Source: Aldehydirespirator sp965116965 (GTDB taxonomy: Bacteria; Actinomycetota; Acidimicrobiia; Acidimicrobiales; Aldehydirespiratoraceae). Taken from it: 64,000 nt of DNA. The stretch covers positions 2,976,001 to 3,040,000 of the forward strand of contig OZ220743.1 in assembly GCA_965116965.1 (NCBI GenBank). The letters run 5' to 3'. The notes beneath the pieces are model-generated. The model saw only the letters and a list, made by a program, of their open reading frames with translations, searched no databases and was not told where the DNA came from. The position numbers and the translations under genes are program-made. Positions 7,860-14,501 of the stretch are shown piece by piece (the stretch's first letter is position 1; each line of letters begins with the position of its first letter).

Positions 7860-9614
7860 TTACAAGTACTGGCCGGTCTGCACCCTCTCGATGGAGCGGC
7901 CGCCCGAGGCCATGTCCTCGTCCTCGCTGGACACGAGCGTGCGCACGAACACGATGCGCTCGCCCTTCTTGCCCGCGATCCGGGCCCAGTCGTCGGGGTT
8001 GGTGGTGTTGGGCAGGTCCTCGTGCTCCTTGAACTCCTGGCGCACCGAGGCGAGCAGGTCGGCAGTCACGATGCCGCGGGACCCGCCGGCGATCTCCCGC
8101 TTGATAGCCAGCTTCTTGGCCCGCCTGACCACGTTCTCGATCATCGCGCCCGAGGCGAAGTCCCGGTAGTACATGACTTCCTTGTCGCCGTTCTGGTAGG
8201 TGACTTCCAGGAACCGGTTGGGGTCCGCCGGCCGGTACATGTCGTCCACCGTCTGTTCGATCATGCCCCGCACCGCCTTGTCGGGGTCGCCCCCGCCGAC
8301 GGCGTCCACCATCTCGGACGCGATCGGCAGGCTCGGAGTCAGGTAGCGGGCGAAGATGGATGCGGCCGCCTCGGCGTCGGGCCGCTCGATCTTGATCTTC
8401 ACGTCGAGACGGCCGGGACGGAGGATTGCGGGGTCGATGAGGTCCTCCCGGTTGGAGGCTCCGATGACGATGACGTTGCGGAGAGCCTCGACGCCGTCGA
8501 TCTCTGCCAGGAGCTGGGGCACGATGGTCGACTCGATGTCGGAGCTGATTCCCGAGCCGCGGGTGCGGAACAGCGACTCCATCTCGTCGAAGAAGACGAT
8601 GACCGGCCAGCCCTGCTCGCTCTTCTCCCGGGCCCGCTGGAACACGAGGCGGATCTGGCGCTCGGTCTCGCCCACGTACTTGTTGAGCAGCTCGGGTCCC
8701 TTGATGTTCAGGAAGAAGCTGCGGGCCCGGGCGTCGCCCGACAGCTCCGACACCTTGCTGGCCAGGCTGTTGGCCACCGCCTTGGCGATGAGGGTCTTGC
8801 CGCAGCCCGGAGGCCCGTAGAGCAGCACGCCCTTGGGCGCCGGCAGGTCGTACTCGGCGAACAGGGTGTGGTGCACGAACGGCAGCTCCACCGCGTCGGT
8901 GATCTGCTCGATCTGGGAGTCGAGGCCGCCGACGTCGTCGTAGCAGGCGTCGGGCACCTCCTCCAGGACGAGGTCCTCCACCTCGGGTCGGGGCAGCCGC
9001 TCGATGACGAGGTCGCCCGAGGAGTCGATGAGCACGTTATCGCCGCTGCGAATCGGCCCGGACGAGACCACCGCACCGAGTTCGACGACCCTCTCCTCAT
9101 CGGCCCGGCCCAGCACCACGGCCCGATCGCCCCCCGGCAGCAGCTCCTTGACCGTGGCGACCTCTCCGGTGCGATCCGGCCGGCGGGCCAGCACCACGCT
9201 GAACGACTCGTTGAGAGCGACCTCCTCGCCGGCCCTCAGATCGTCGGCGAGGTCGGGATGGACCGCGACCCGCATCTTGCGGCCTCCGGCCCGCACGTCC
9301 ACGGTGCCGTCGTCGTTGCACCCCAGCACGGTGCCGTAGCCGCTGGGCGGCTGGGTGAGCTTCTCGACCTCCTCGCGCAGCGAGCCGATGTGCTCGCGCG
9401 CGTCGCGGAGCATGGTGGTGAGCCGCTCATTCTGCGACGCCGCCTGGGTTAGACGGCCCTTCGTGTCGGCCAGCCGCTCCTCCAGCATCCGCACCCTCTT
9501 GGGCGCGTCGTGCAGGCGCCGGCGCAGCGAGGCGACTTCGCCCTCGAGTTCGGACACAAGCTGGCGCAGACGCTCCAGGTCTTGCGCCGAATCGCCGGTG
9601 CCTGCCTCGTTCAC
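7860..9614 (-). CDS. arc: Proteasome-associated AAA ATPase ARC/Mpa
   Basis: Hexameric unfoldase that recognises pupylated proteins and feeds them to the 20S proteasome. Domain order in the 584 residues: an N-terminal coiled coil (about 8-90) that binds Pup, a double OB ring (about 92-205), then the AAA+ domain with Walker A GPPGCGKT (267-274) and Walker B IVFFDEME (339-346). The C terminus is GQYL, the conserved tail that docks into the proteasome alpha ring. It is divergent from the ferredoxin gene across a gap of about 280 bases. Downstream come an amino-acid importer operon and then dop; pup and the proteasome subunit genes are not in this window. Identification is firm. Confidence 0.96.
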   Translation of the reverse strand: MNEAGTGDSAQDLERLRQLVSELEGEVASLRRRLHDAPKRVRMLEERLADTKGRLTQAASQNERLTTMLRDAREHIGSLREEVEKLTQPPSGYGTVLGCNDDGTVDVRAGGRKMRVAVHPDLADDLRAGEEVALNESFSVVLARRPDRTGEVATVKELLPGGDRAVVLGRADEERVVELGAVVSSGPIRSGDNVLIDSSGDLVIERLPRPEVEDLVLEEVPDACYDDVGGLDSQIEQITDAVELPFVHHTLFAEYDLPAPKGVLLYGPPGCGKTLIAKAVANSLASKVSELSGDARARSFFLNIKGPELLNKYVGETERQIRLVFQRAREKSEQGWPVIVFFDEMESLFRTRGSGISSDIESTIVPQLLAEIDGVEALRNVIVIGASNREDLIDPAILRPGRLDVKIKIERPDAEAAASIFARYLTPSLPIASEMVDAVGGGDPDKAVRGMIEQTVDDMYRPADPNRFLEVTYQNGDKEVMYYRDFASGAMIENVVRRAKKLAIKREIAGGSRGIVTADLLASVRQEFKEHEDLPNTTNPDDWARIAGKKGERIVFVRTLVSSEDEDMASGGRSIERVQTGQYL

Positions 9615-9894
9615 GGCTCACCTCCTGCCCTGCTTCGTCAGGTGCGGTAAGACGACACCATAGACGGCACCGGCGCCCAACGGCGCAATTGACGTCCGCC
9701 GACGCCTCCGGGAGACCCTGCGTAGGGACTCCCGAGCGCCGGTGCCGGCATCAATAGTTGCGGGTGTTGGCATTAGTTGCGCCGAGTTGGCAGGCTTGGG
9801 GCTCCAGCCCCGCTATGCTGCAGTAGCTGCCGCGAGTAGCGGGTGCTCCCAGCCCCATTCACCCGCCCCACTGAAGAGAGGTTTCTCCAAGGAC

Positions 9895-10128
9895 ATGAAG
9901 GTCTGGATTGATCAGGACTTGTGCACGGGTGACGGCTTGTGTGAGGAGATCGCGCCCGACGTTTTCACGCTTCTCGACGACGGGCTCGCTTACGTCGTGG
10001 AGGACGGCCATGTCTTCTCCGATCCTGGTGGCCCCGACGGCCTGGCCGCCGTTCCCGACGGCCAGGAGGAGGCCGTCATCGAGTCGGCTGAGGAATGCCC
10101 CGGGGAGTGCATCTTCATAGAGGTGTGA
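9895..10128 (+). CDS. Small single-cluster ferredoxin
   Basis: Electron carrier of 77 residues starting MKVWIDQDLC. Cysteines at 10, 16, 68 and 72 (CTGDGLC and ECPGEC) resemble the Fer4_13/Fer4_15-type ferredoxins, where C-x5-C and a late CP motif bind one 3Fe-4S or 4Fe-4S cluster; the cluster type cannot be decided here. ATG 9895 is preferred because homologues begin at this point. A purine-rich GAAGAGAGG lies about 15 bases upstream and a short AAGGA just before the ATG. An upstream in-frame extension to 9742 exists but looks noncoding. A TATGCT box at 9814 could be a -10 element. The gene is divergent to arc. Confidence 0.88.
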   Translation: MKVWIDQDLCTGDGLCEEIAPDVFTLLDDGLAYVVEDGHVFSDPGGPDGLAAVPDGQEEAVIESAEECPGECIFIEV

Positions 10129-10169
10129 GGCTCGCCCCGACCTAACGCCTAGTTTCGAAGCCCCGCGGT

Positions 10170-11042
10170 TCAGCCACAGTCGGGCAGCACCGCCGGCTGG
10201 TCCAGATCGGACGAGTCGAGAAGCCTCTCCACCGCGCTGGACCGGGTGGCGTAGGCGACCCCGCCGCCCCCGCGCCGGGAGGCGCCCCAGGCCACCCCCA
10301 CCGCGGTGATCTGCCCATCCAGCTCGGCCACCAGCGCAGCACCAGAGTCGCCCACCTCGGTGTCGGCGGCCAACAGCCACGAGGGGCGCTCGATCCGGTC
10401 GCCCCCGCCCACTGGCTCGGTGCGCACCGTCACCGGCCGGTCGATGCGGAACGGCGTCGGGTCGGGTACGCCCTCCTCCTCCCAGGCCAGCACCGCGCCC
10501 AGCGTCCCATCGGGCGCCGCCTCGCTGAGGGGAAGGGGGCGCAGGGCCGCGCCCGGCACCCTCAGCACGGCCAAGTCGTTGGCGGGATCGAATGCCACCG
10601 TCACCGCGGCCAGCTTGCGGCCGTCCGCCAGCTCGACCTCGGGCTCCCCCATCCCGACCATCAGGTGCGCGATGGTCACGACGATGTCGCCGTCTCCGAC
10701 CGCGAACCCGCTGCCCTCGCGCACGATCCCCCGGCATGCCGGCGCGGCGACCCTGACCGACGAGGCCACCACCGCGGCCAGATCCGCCTCCGAGAGGCCG
10801 TGATCGTCGGGCACCGGACCCGGGTCGGGTGGATCGTCCAGCGGTGGTCGTGTTGAAGTGGGTCCGGGTTCGGCCGGGGTAGGCGCGAACCCGTCCGGCG
10901 CGAGCCCGTCCGGCGCGAGCCCGTCCGGCTCGGACTCCGTCACCGCGCCCCAGATCGCACCGGCGGCAACCGCCACACCCGCTCCCGCCAAGACCACGGC
11001 CGCGGCCGCAGCTGCCGTGCGCCACCGTCTAGCGCTTCTCAC
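10170..11042 (-). CDS. Membrane-anchored trypsin-like serine protease (HtrA/MarP-like, no PDZ)
   Basis: Probable extracytoplasmic protease of 290 residues. GTG 11042-11040 overlaps the trmI stop as GTGA, which implies translational coupling and decides the start. One N-terminal transmembrane helix (about residues 9-32) is followed by a Pro-rich linker with three LAPDG/FAP-type repeats. The chymotrypsin-fold domain begins about residue 90. The triad can be placed at His126 (TIAHLM), Asp156 (DPANDLAVL) and Ser233 (GDSGAAL). The usual GDSGGPL is altered to GDSGAAL. No PDZ domain follows. It is the last gene of the ttuB-ttuA-trmI run. The substrate is unknown. Confidence 0.8.
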   Translation of the reverse strand: MRSARRWRTAAAAAAVVLAGAGVAVAAGAIWGAVTESEPDGLAPDGLAPDGFAPTPAEPGPTSTRPPLDDPPDPGPVPDDHGLSEADLAAVVASSVRVAAPACRGIVREGSGFAVGDGDIVVTIAHLMVGMGEPEVELADGRKLAAVTVAFDPANDLAVLRVPGAALRPLPLSEAAPDGTLGAVLAWEEEGVPDPTPFRIDRPVTVRTEPVGGGDRIERPSWLLAADTEVGDSGAALVAELDGQITAVGVAWGASRRGGGGVAYATRSSAVERLLDSSDLDQPAVLPDCG

Positions 11043-11815
11043 GAATCGGTGAGCCGGCTCACCGTCAGGAAGCCGGTGTGGGCCACCATGCGGTGGTTGG
11101 GGCGCACCGCGTCGCCCTCGACATGCCAGCCCCGATGCACCACCTCGATGGTGTCGTGCAGGCCGAACGGCGTATCCTCCAGCGCCCGGCGCAACCTCTG
11201 GACCTGCACGATGCTCGGGGTGTAGGCCAGCAGTATGCCTCCGGTGCGAAGGGCCCCCGCCGCACCGGCTACTACCCGCCACGGCTCGGGCAGGTCGAGC
11301 ACCACCCGGTCGAGGCCGGTCTCGTCGATGCCCTCGTAGACGTCTCGAATCTCGGTGCGGTACCGCTCAAGCGCCTCGGGGCCGCAGAAGCGCTCGACAT
11401 TGGCCCGGGCCCGAGCGCAGAAATCCTCTCGCCGCTCGTAACCCGATACGACCGCGCCCGCCCGCAGCAGCGACATCGACAGCGCTCCCGAGCCGACCCC
11501 GGCCTCAAGCACCCTGGCACCCGGATAGATGTCGGCCAGGACGAGGATCGCCCCCGTGTCCTTGGGATACACCACCTGAGCGCCCCGAGGCATCTTGAGC
11601 ACCGCGTCGGCCAGGGTGGGACGCAGGGCCAGGAACACGGTGTTGCGCGACGACTTCAGCCTGGTGCCCTCGGGGGCGCCGATGATGTCGTCGTGGGCGA
11701 GCACCCCGGCGTGGGTGTGGAACTCGCGGCCTGCGGCCAGGTCGACCAGGTAGCGGCGGTTCTTGCGGTCGATGAGCAGGACCGGCTCGCCCGCCACGAA
11801 CGCCCCGGCGGTCAT
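11039..11815 (-). CDS. trmI: tRNA (adenine-58-N1)-methyltransferase TrmI
   Basis: SAM-dependent enzyme that makes m1A58 in the tRNA T-loop, as in Mycobacterium Rv2118c. The 258-residue protein has the small N-terminal beta domain (MTAGAFVAGEPVLLIDRK, with KSSRNTVFLALRPTLADAVLKM), then the Rossmann methyltransferase core with SAM motif VLEAGVGSGALSMSLL and the motif IV stretch DRVVLDLPEPW. ATG 11815-11813 overlaps the ttuA stop as ATGA, and the upstream in-frame extension falls inside ttuA, so this start is secure. It also overlaps the downstream protease gene. In actinobacteria trmI commonly lies close to arc, as here. Confidence 0.94.
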   Translation of the reverse strand: MTAGAFVAGEPVLLIDRKNRRYLVDLAAGREFHTHAGVLAHDDIIGAPEGTRLKSSRNTVFLALRPTLADAVLKMPRGAQVVYPKDTGAILVLADIYPGARVLEAGVGSGALSMSLLRAGAVVSGYERREDFCARARANVERFCGPEALERYRTEIRDVYEGIDETGLDRVVLDLPEPWRVVAGAAGALRTGGILLAYTPSIVQVQRLRRALEDTPFGLHDTIEVVHRGWHVEGDAVRPNHRMVAHTGFLTVSRLTDS

Positions 11816-12750
11816 GGACTGCCGCGGTGGGAGAAGCGGACCGGCGCCGGACCCACCGCCCGCTCGGTCAGGCGGCAGAACGCGCACACCCCGGCGTCGG
11901 TGGGCGACCCGCACCGCTCGCACGGCGCCAGATCGGCCCGGTCCCGCTCCACGTCGGTCCGGAAGCGCTCGGAGGCCCGCTCGAGGAAGCCGAAGTAGAA
12001 GTCGTGCTTGGCGCCGGGCGACTGGACCTCGACGTCGTTGAGCGCGGCCTTGTAGGCGAGGTGCTTGTTACCGGCTGCCATCGGGCACTCCTCGACGATG
12101 TAGTCGATGCCCCGCAGGAGGCAGTAGGCCGCCGTCTCGCGCTCGCTCAGCCGGACCAGGGGCTTCACCTTCCGGGGGAAGCCGTCGCGGGCCTCCAGCA
12201 CGGGCAGCTGCCGGCCCAGGTACTCGGTCTGCCACCTCAGCGTGTTGCCCATCAGCACGGCCGCCTCGTCATCGAGGTTGTGGCCGGTGGCCAGCGCGTC
12301 GTAGCCGCCCCGGCGGGCCGCCTCGTCGAAGAGATGCCGCTTCGACAGACCGCAGGCTGAGCAGGGCGCTCTCTTGGCGGCCCGGGCGCCGGCGGGAATG
12401 TCGAATCCGTGGGACTGCGGCAGGTCGACGGTGTGGAGGGTGAGGCCCATCCTCTCCGCGTAGCGGTGGGCGTAACCGGCGGACTCCTGGCTGTAGTCGC
12501 CGATGCCGAGCCCCAGGTAGAAGCCGTCGGCATCGTAGCCCAGGTCGACCAGTATGTCCCACAGGGCCAGGCTGTCCTTGCCGCCCGACACCGCCACCAG
12601 CACCCGCTCGCCGGGCTCGAGCATGCCGAGACGGCGGATGGCCTTCTCCACCTGGTCGCGGCACAGCCGCAAGAAGTGCTCGCGGCAGAAGTTGGCGTTG
12701 TGGCGCCGGACGTCGATCACCGCCGGGCCGCGGCACACCCGGCACTTCAT
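11812..12750 (-). CDS. ttuA: tRNA 2-thiolation enzyme TtuA (TtcA/Ncs6-like ATPase)
   Basis: Activates tRNA U54 with ATP and inserts sulfur donated by the TtuB thiocarboxylate. The 312-residue form starting MKCRVC puts an N-terminal zinc finger at Cys3, Cys6, Cys22 and His25, the PP-loop SGGKDS at 55-60, the Fe-S cluster cysteines at 130, 133 and 222, and a C-terminal zinc finger (CERC...CAFC). From memory, 130/133/222 are the cluster positions reported for Thermus TtuA, which supports this start. A longer GTG start at 12780 would only add repeat-derived residues. The stop overlaps trmI as ATGA. The start lies in a 35-bp tandem repeat that separates it from ttuB. Modification of position 54 is inferred from the ttuB partner. 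Confidence 0.92.
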   Translation of the reverse strand: MKCRVCRGPAVIDVRRHNANFCREHFLRLCRDQVEKAIRRLGMLEPGERVLVAVSGGKDSLALWDILVDLGYDADGFYLGLGIGDYSQESAGYAHRYAERMGLTLHTVDLPQSHGFDIPAGARAAKRAPCSACGLSKRHLFDEAARRGGYDALATGHNLDDEAAVLMGNTLRWQTEYLGRQLPVLEARDGFPRKVKPLVRLSERETAAYCLLRGIDYIVEECPMAAGNKHLAYKAALNDVEVQSPGAKHDFYFGFLERASERFRTDVERDRADLAPCERCGSPTDAGVCAFCRLTERAVGPAPVRFSHRGSP

Positions 12751-12834
12751 CGCGACGCCGCCCTCATCGCCACCCGGCACTTCATCGCGACGCCGCCCTC
12801 ATCGCCACCCGGCACTTCATCGCGACGCCGCCCT
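12735..12834. repeat. 35-bp tandem repeat (about 2.8 copies) across the ttuB-ttuA junction
   Basis: Copies of GGCACTTCATCGCGACGCC begin at 12741, 12776 and 12811, a constant 35-base period, with only the last copy running into unique ttuB sequence. Each copy carries a reverse-strand CGATGAAG, meaning an ATG overlapping a TGA. Because 35 is not a multiple of three, each copy shifts frame by one step, producing the chained mini-ORFs described separately. Confidence 0.95.
12747..12820 (-). other. Two chained 12-codon mini-ORFs between ttuB and ttuA
   Basis: Reading on the minus strand, ATG 12820-12818 overlaps the ttuB stop TGA 12819-12817. It encodes MKCRVAMRAASR and stops at TGA 12784-12782. 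ATG 12785-12783 overlaps that stop, encodes the same 12 residues and stops at TGA 12749-12747, which in turn overlaps the ttuA ATG 12750-12748. So three ATGA junctions stand in series where one would do. The peptides are by-products of the 35-bp duplication: the first five residues equal those of TtuA. Whether ribosomes traverse the chain is inference. Confidence 0.7.
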
Positions 12835-13038
12835 CCGCGGACCCGACCCGCCCGATATCACGCTGCGGATCTCCACCGAAGCGTCCGCGGCCAGGGTGCG
12901 GTCGCCCGCCACCAGCTCGCCGTCGCATATCACCAGATGCGACTCCCGGTTCAACCCCAGTCGCTGCAGCAGGTCGTGCACCGTCGCCGGACCCTCGACG
13001 TCCATCTCCCTGGTCGGGTTGCGCAGCAGGACTCGCAT
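12817..13038 (-). CDS. ttuB: Ubiquitin-like sulfur carrier TtuB (ThiS/MoaD family)
   Basis: Beta-grasp carrier that delivers sulfur to TtuA as a C-terminal thiocarboxylate; in Thermus it also modifies proteins. The 73 residues begin MRVLLRNPTREMDVEG and show the family stretch TVHDLLQRLGLN and the late RSVISGG, close to Thermus TtuB. The diglycine is at 63-64 but is not terminal: nine more residues, SGPRRAASR, follow. These would have to be removed before activation, or the protein may work differently. ATG 13038 is chosen because upstream in-frame sequence lies in the neighbouring gene's region and has no family resemblance. The stop overlaps the first mini-ORF as ATGA. Confidence 0.88.
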   Translation of the reverse strand: MRVLLRNPTREMDVEGPATVHDLLQRLGLNRESHLVICDGELVAGDRTLAADASVEIRSVISGGSGPRRAASR

Positions 13039-13061
13039 CGGGCCGGCGTGGCGCGGGCGCC

Positions 13062-13289
13062 TCAGCCGCGATTCCTCTTCAGGTGCCGGACCTCGATGCC
13101 GGTGCCCGGCTCGAGCCGCTCCTTCAGCACTGTCGTGGGCTCGCTGGGCCGTACCGCCCGGCGCGCCAGCTTGAACGCCCCCTGCGCGACGAATGCCGCG
13201 AACCACAGCCGCGAGCTGCCGAGCAGGCCGCGCCGCACGGCCTGGCGTGTCATCCAGGCTCCGGCTGCCTTCCCGCCGACCATCCCCAT
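13062..13289 (-). CDS. Small conserved-looking protein of unknown function (75 aa)
   Basis: Not recognised. It starts MGMVGGKAAGAWMTRQAVRRG, has a moderately hydrophobic central stretch (LWFAAFVAQGAFKLARRAV) that could be an amphipathic or single membrane helix, and ends with a basic tail LKRNRG. It begins 3 bases after the stop of the upstream small membrane protein and ends 23 bases before ttuB, so it fits a tight minus-strand operon of small membrane-associated proteins leading into the tRNA-modification genes. Reality of the gene is inferred from spacing and continuous coding-like composition. Confidence 0.6.
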   Translation of the reverse strand: MGMVGGKAAGAWMTRQAVRRGLLGSSRLWFAAFVAQGAFKLARRAVRPSEPTTVLKERLEPGTGIEVRHLKRNRG

Positions 13290-13292
13290 TCC

Positions 13293-13505
13293 TCAGACCC
13301 GCCTCACCTCTACGACAGTCCTGCGAAGCCGGCCGGCCCTTCGCCCCACCAGGTAGGCGAGGCCGATCAAGACGCCCGCGGCCGCGGCCGCTCCGTACGC
13401 GACCTTGACGAGCAGCGGCTGGGTGTCCCGGTCGATGTCGGCTTGAAGGTCGCGCAAGGCGTGCTCCAGCGAATCACGGGTGATCCGATCCGGTTCCCCG
13501 GTCAC
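13293..13505 (-). CDS. Small single-pass membrane protein (70 aa, DUF3618-like pattern)
   Basis: GTG 13505-13503 overlaps the upstream gene's stop as GTGA, which fixes the start. The protein has an acidic N-terminal half (TGEPDRITRDSLEHALRDLQ), then one membrane helix (VAYGAAAAAGVLIGLAYLVG) and a basic tail (RRAGRLRRTVVEV). This layout resembles DUF3618-type actinobacterial proteins that accompany holin-like DUF1469 proteins, but the match is by pattern only. Function unknown. Confidence 0.65.
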   Translation of the reverse strand: MTGEPDRITRDSLEHALRDLQADIDRDTQPLLVKVAYGAAAAAGVLIGLAYLVGRRAGRLRRTVVEVRRV

Positions 13506-13801
13506 CGCAAGCCTCGCTTGCCGACCTGGCGCAACAGCGCCGCGATGACCGCGGCCAGCGCGGCGACCGCGATCAGGTACGGAATCCACGACCGGTTCCC
13601 CTCGAAGGCGGTACCCGTCTCGGTCTGTAGAGCTCGAAGCAGCGAGAGCAGCAGCAGGATCACGCCCACCACCAGCGCGACGCTTCCGGCCAGGCCCATC
13701 GACACCCACCGCCCGGCGCCTCGCAGCGGACCGAGCAACTCTTGGCGCACGTAGGCCTTCACCAGGTCCACGACTTCTGCTACGCCCTGCCTGCGTGCCA
13801 A
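13502..13801 (-). CDS. Small two-helix membrane protein (phage-holin-superfamily-III-like)
   Basis: A 99-residue protein: a soluble N terminus (MARRQGVAEVVDLVKAYVRQELLG), two membrane helices (about 32-56, SMGLAGSVALVVGVILLLLSLL, and 72-92, PYLIAVAALAAVIAALL), and a short basic tail. The pattern is that of actinobacterial putative holin superfamily III/DUF1469 proteins, which are common housekeeping-associated membrane proteins rather than phage remnants. It is translationally coupled to the next gene by GTGA. It lies 35 bases downstream of the LON-domain gene. Confidence 0.7.
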   Translation of the reverse strand: MARRQGVAEVVDLVKAYVRQELLGPLRGAGRWVSMGLAGSVALVVGVILLLLSLLRALQTETGTAFEGNRSWIPYLIAVAALAAVIAALLRQVGKRGLR

Positions 13802-13836
13802 ACTTGGAACCTCCGGCCCTCTAGCGGGCTCTCACG

Positions 13837-14490
13837 CTACCGGGTGCCCAGCTCGAATTGAGCCCGCAACAGCTCGACGGCGTCGGCCACGACCCGGTGC
13901 GCCACGGCAAGCCTCTGATCGGCGCCGGGGGTGCGCAGCACCTCGTAACGGTCGAGCGGGCCGAGCGGGGTCAGGGCCGCGGCCCGGTACGAGGCCGCGG
14001 CGAGGTCGTGGCCCAGATCGACAGCAGCCGTCTCCGCCGTCGCGGGCTCGTGCCCCGACCCGAACCCGAGGCGGCCGGCGAGGCTGCGGGCCTCCGAGAC
14101 CAGGTCGGACAGCGGCTGGAGCAACTCGGCGGCCCGCGGCGAGTCATCGGTGGGCTCGTCGGGCCATTCCTCGGTCTCGGCGCAGGGGTACGGATCGTCG
14201 CGCAGCCACCGCCGCACCCGGATGCGGCTGGTTCCCAGCGCCATCACCAGCAGCCGGCCGTCGGCCAGCTCGCGGGCCTCGACAACGCGGGCCATGGTGC
14301 CCACATCGCACCGCACGTCCCCGCCCCCGACCTCCCGGCCGCGCTCGATCAGCACGACGCCCATCTGGTGGTCGGTCGACACGACGGTGTCGAGCATGGC
14401 CACGTAGCGCGGCTCGAAGACGTGCAGCGGCAGCGGCATCCCGGGCAGAAGGACCGACTGGAGCGGGAACATCGGCGTGGCCACGGTCAC
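13837..14490 (-). CDS. LON substrate-binding-domain protein
   Basis: Stand-alone homologue of the N-terminal domain of Lon protease (PF02190), about 217 residues. The signature is near the start: MFPLQSVLLPGMPLPLHVFEPRY, then MGVVLIERGREVGGG. The C-terminal half is helical. Such proteins occur in many bacteria without a peptidase domain; their role is not settled, and binding of unfolded protein is inferred from Lon. GTG 14490 is preferred (11 bases after the carboxypeptidase stop); ATG 14472 is a plausible alternative. The open frame extends further upstream but only as antiphase sequence within dacB. Confidence 0.82.
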   Translation of the reverse strand: MTVATPMFPLQSVLLPGMPLPLHVFEPRYVAMLDTVVSTDHQMGVVLIERGREVGGGDVRCDVGTMARVVEARELADGRLLVMALGTSRIRVRRWLRDDPYPCAETEEWPDEPTDDSPRAAELLQPLSDLVSEARSLAGRLGFGSGHEPATAETAAVDLGHDLAAASYRAAALTPLGPLDRYEVLRTPGADQRLAVAHRVVADAVELLRAQFELGTR

Positions 14491-14501
14491 GGCCCCCGCT
14501 T

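Noticed and set aside
9814..9819. TATGCT as the ferredoxin promoter
   Set aside because: A usable -35 box is not at 16-18 bases (TTGGCA is 21 away), so it is mentioned only in the gene entry.
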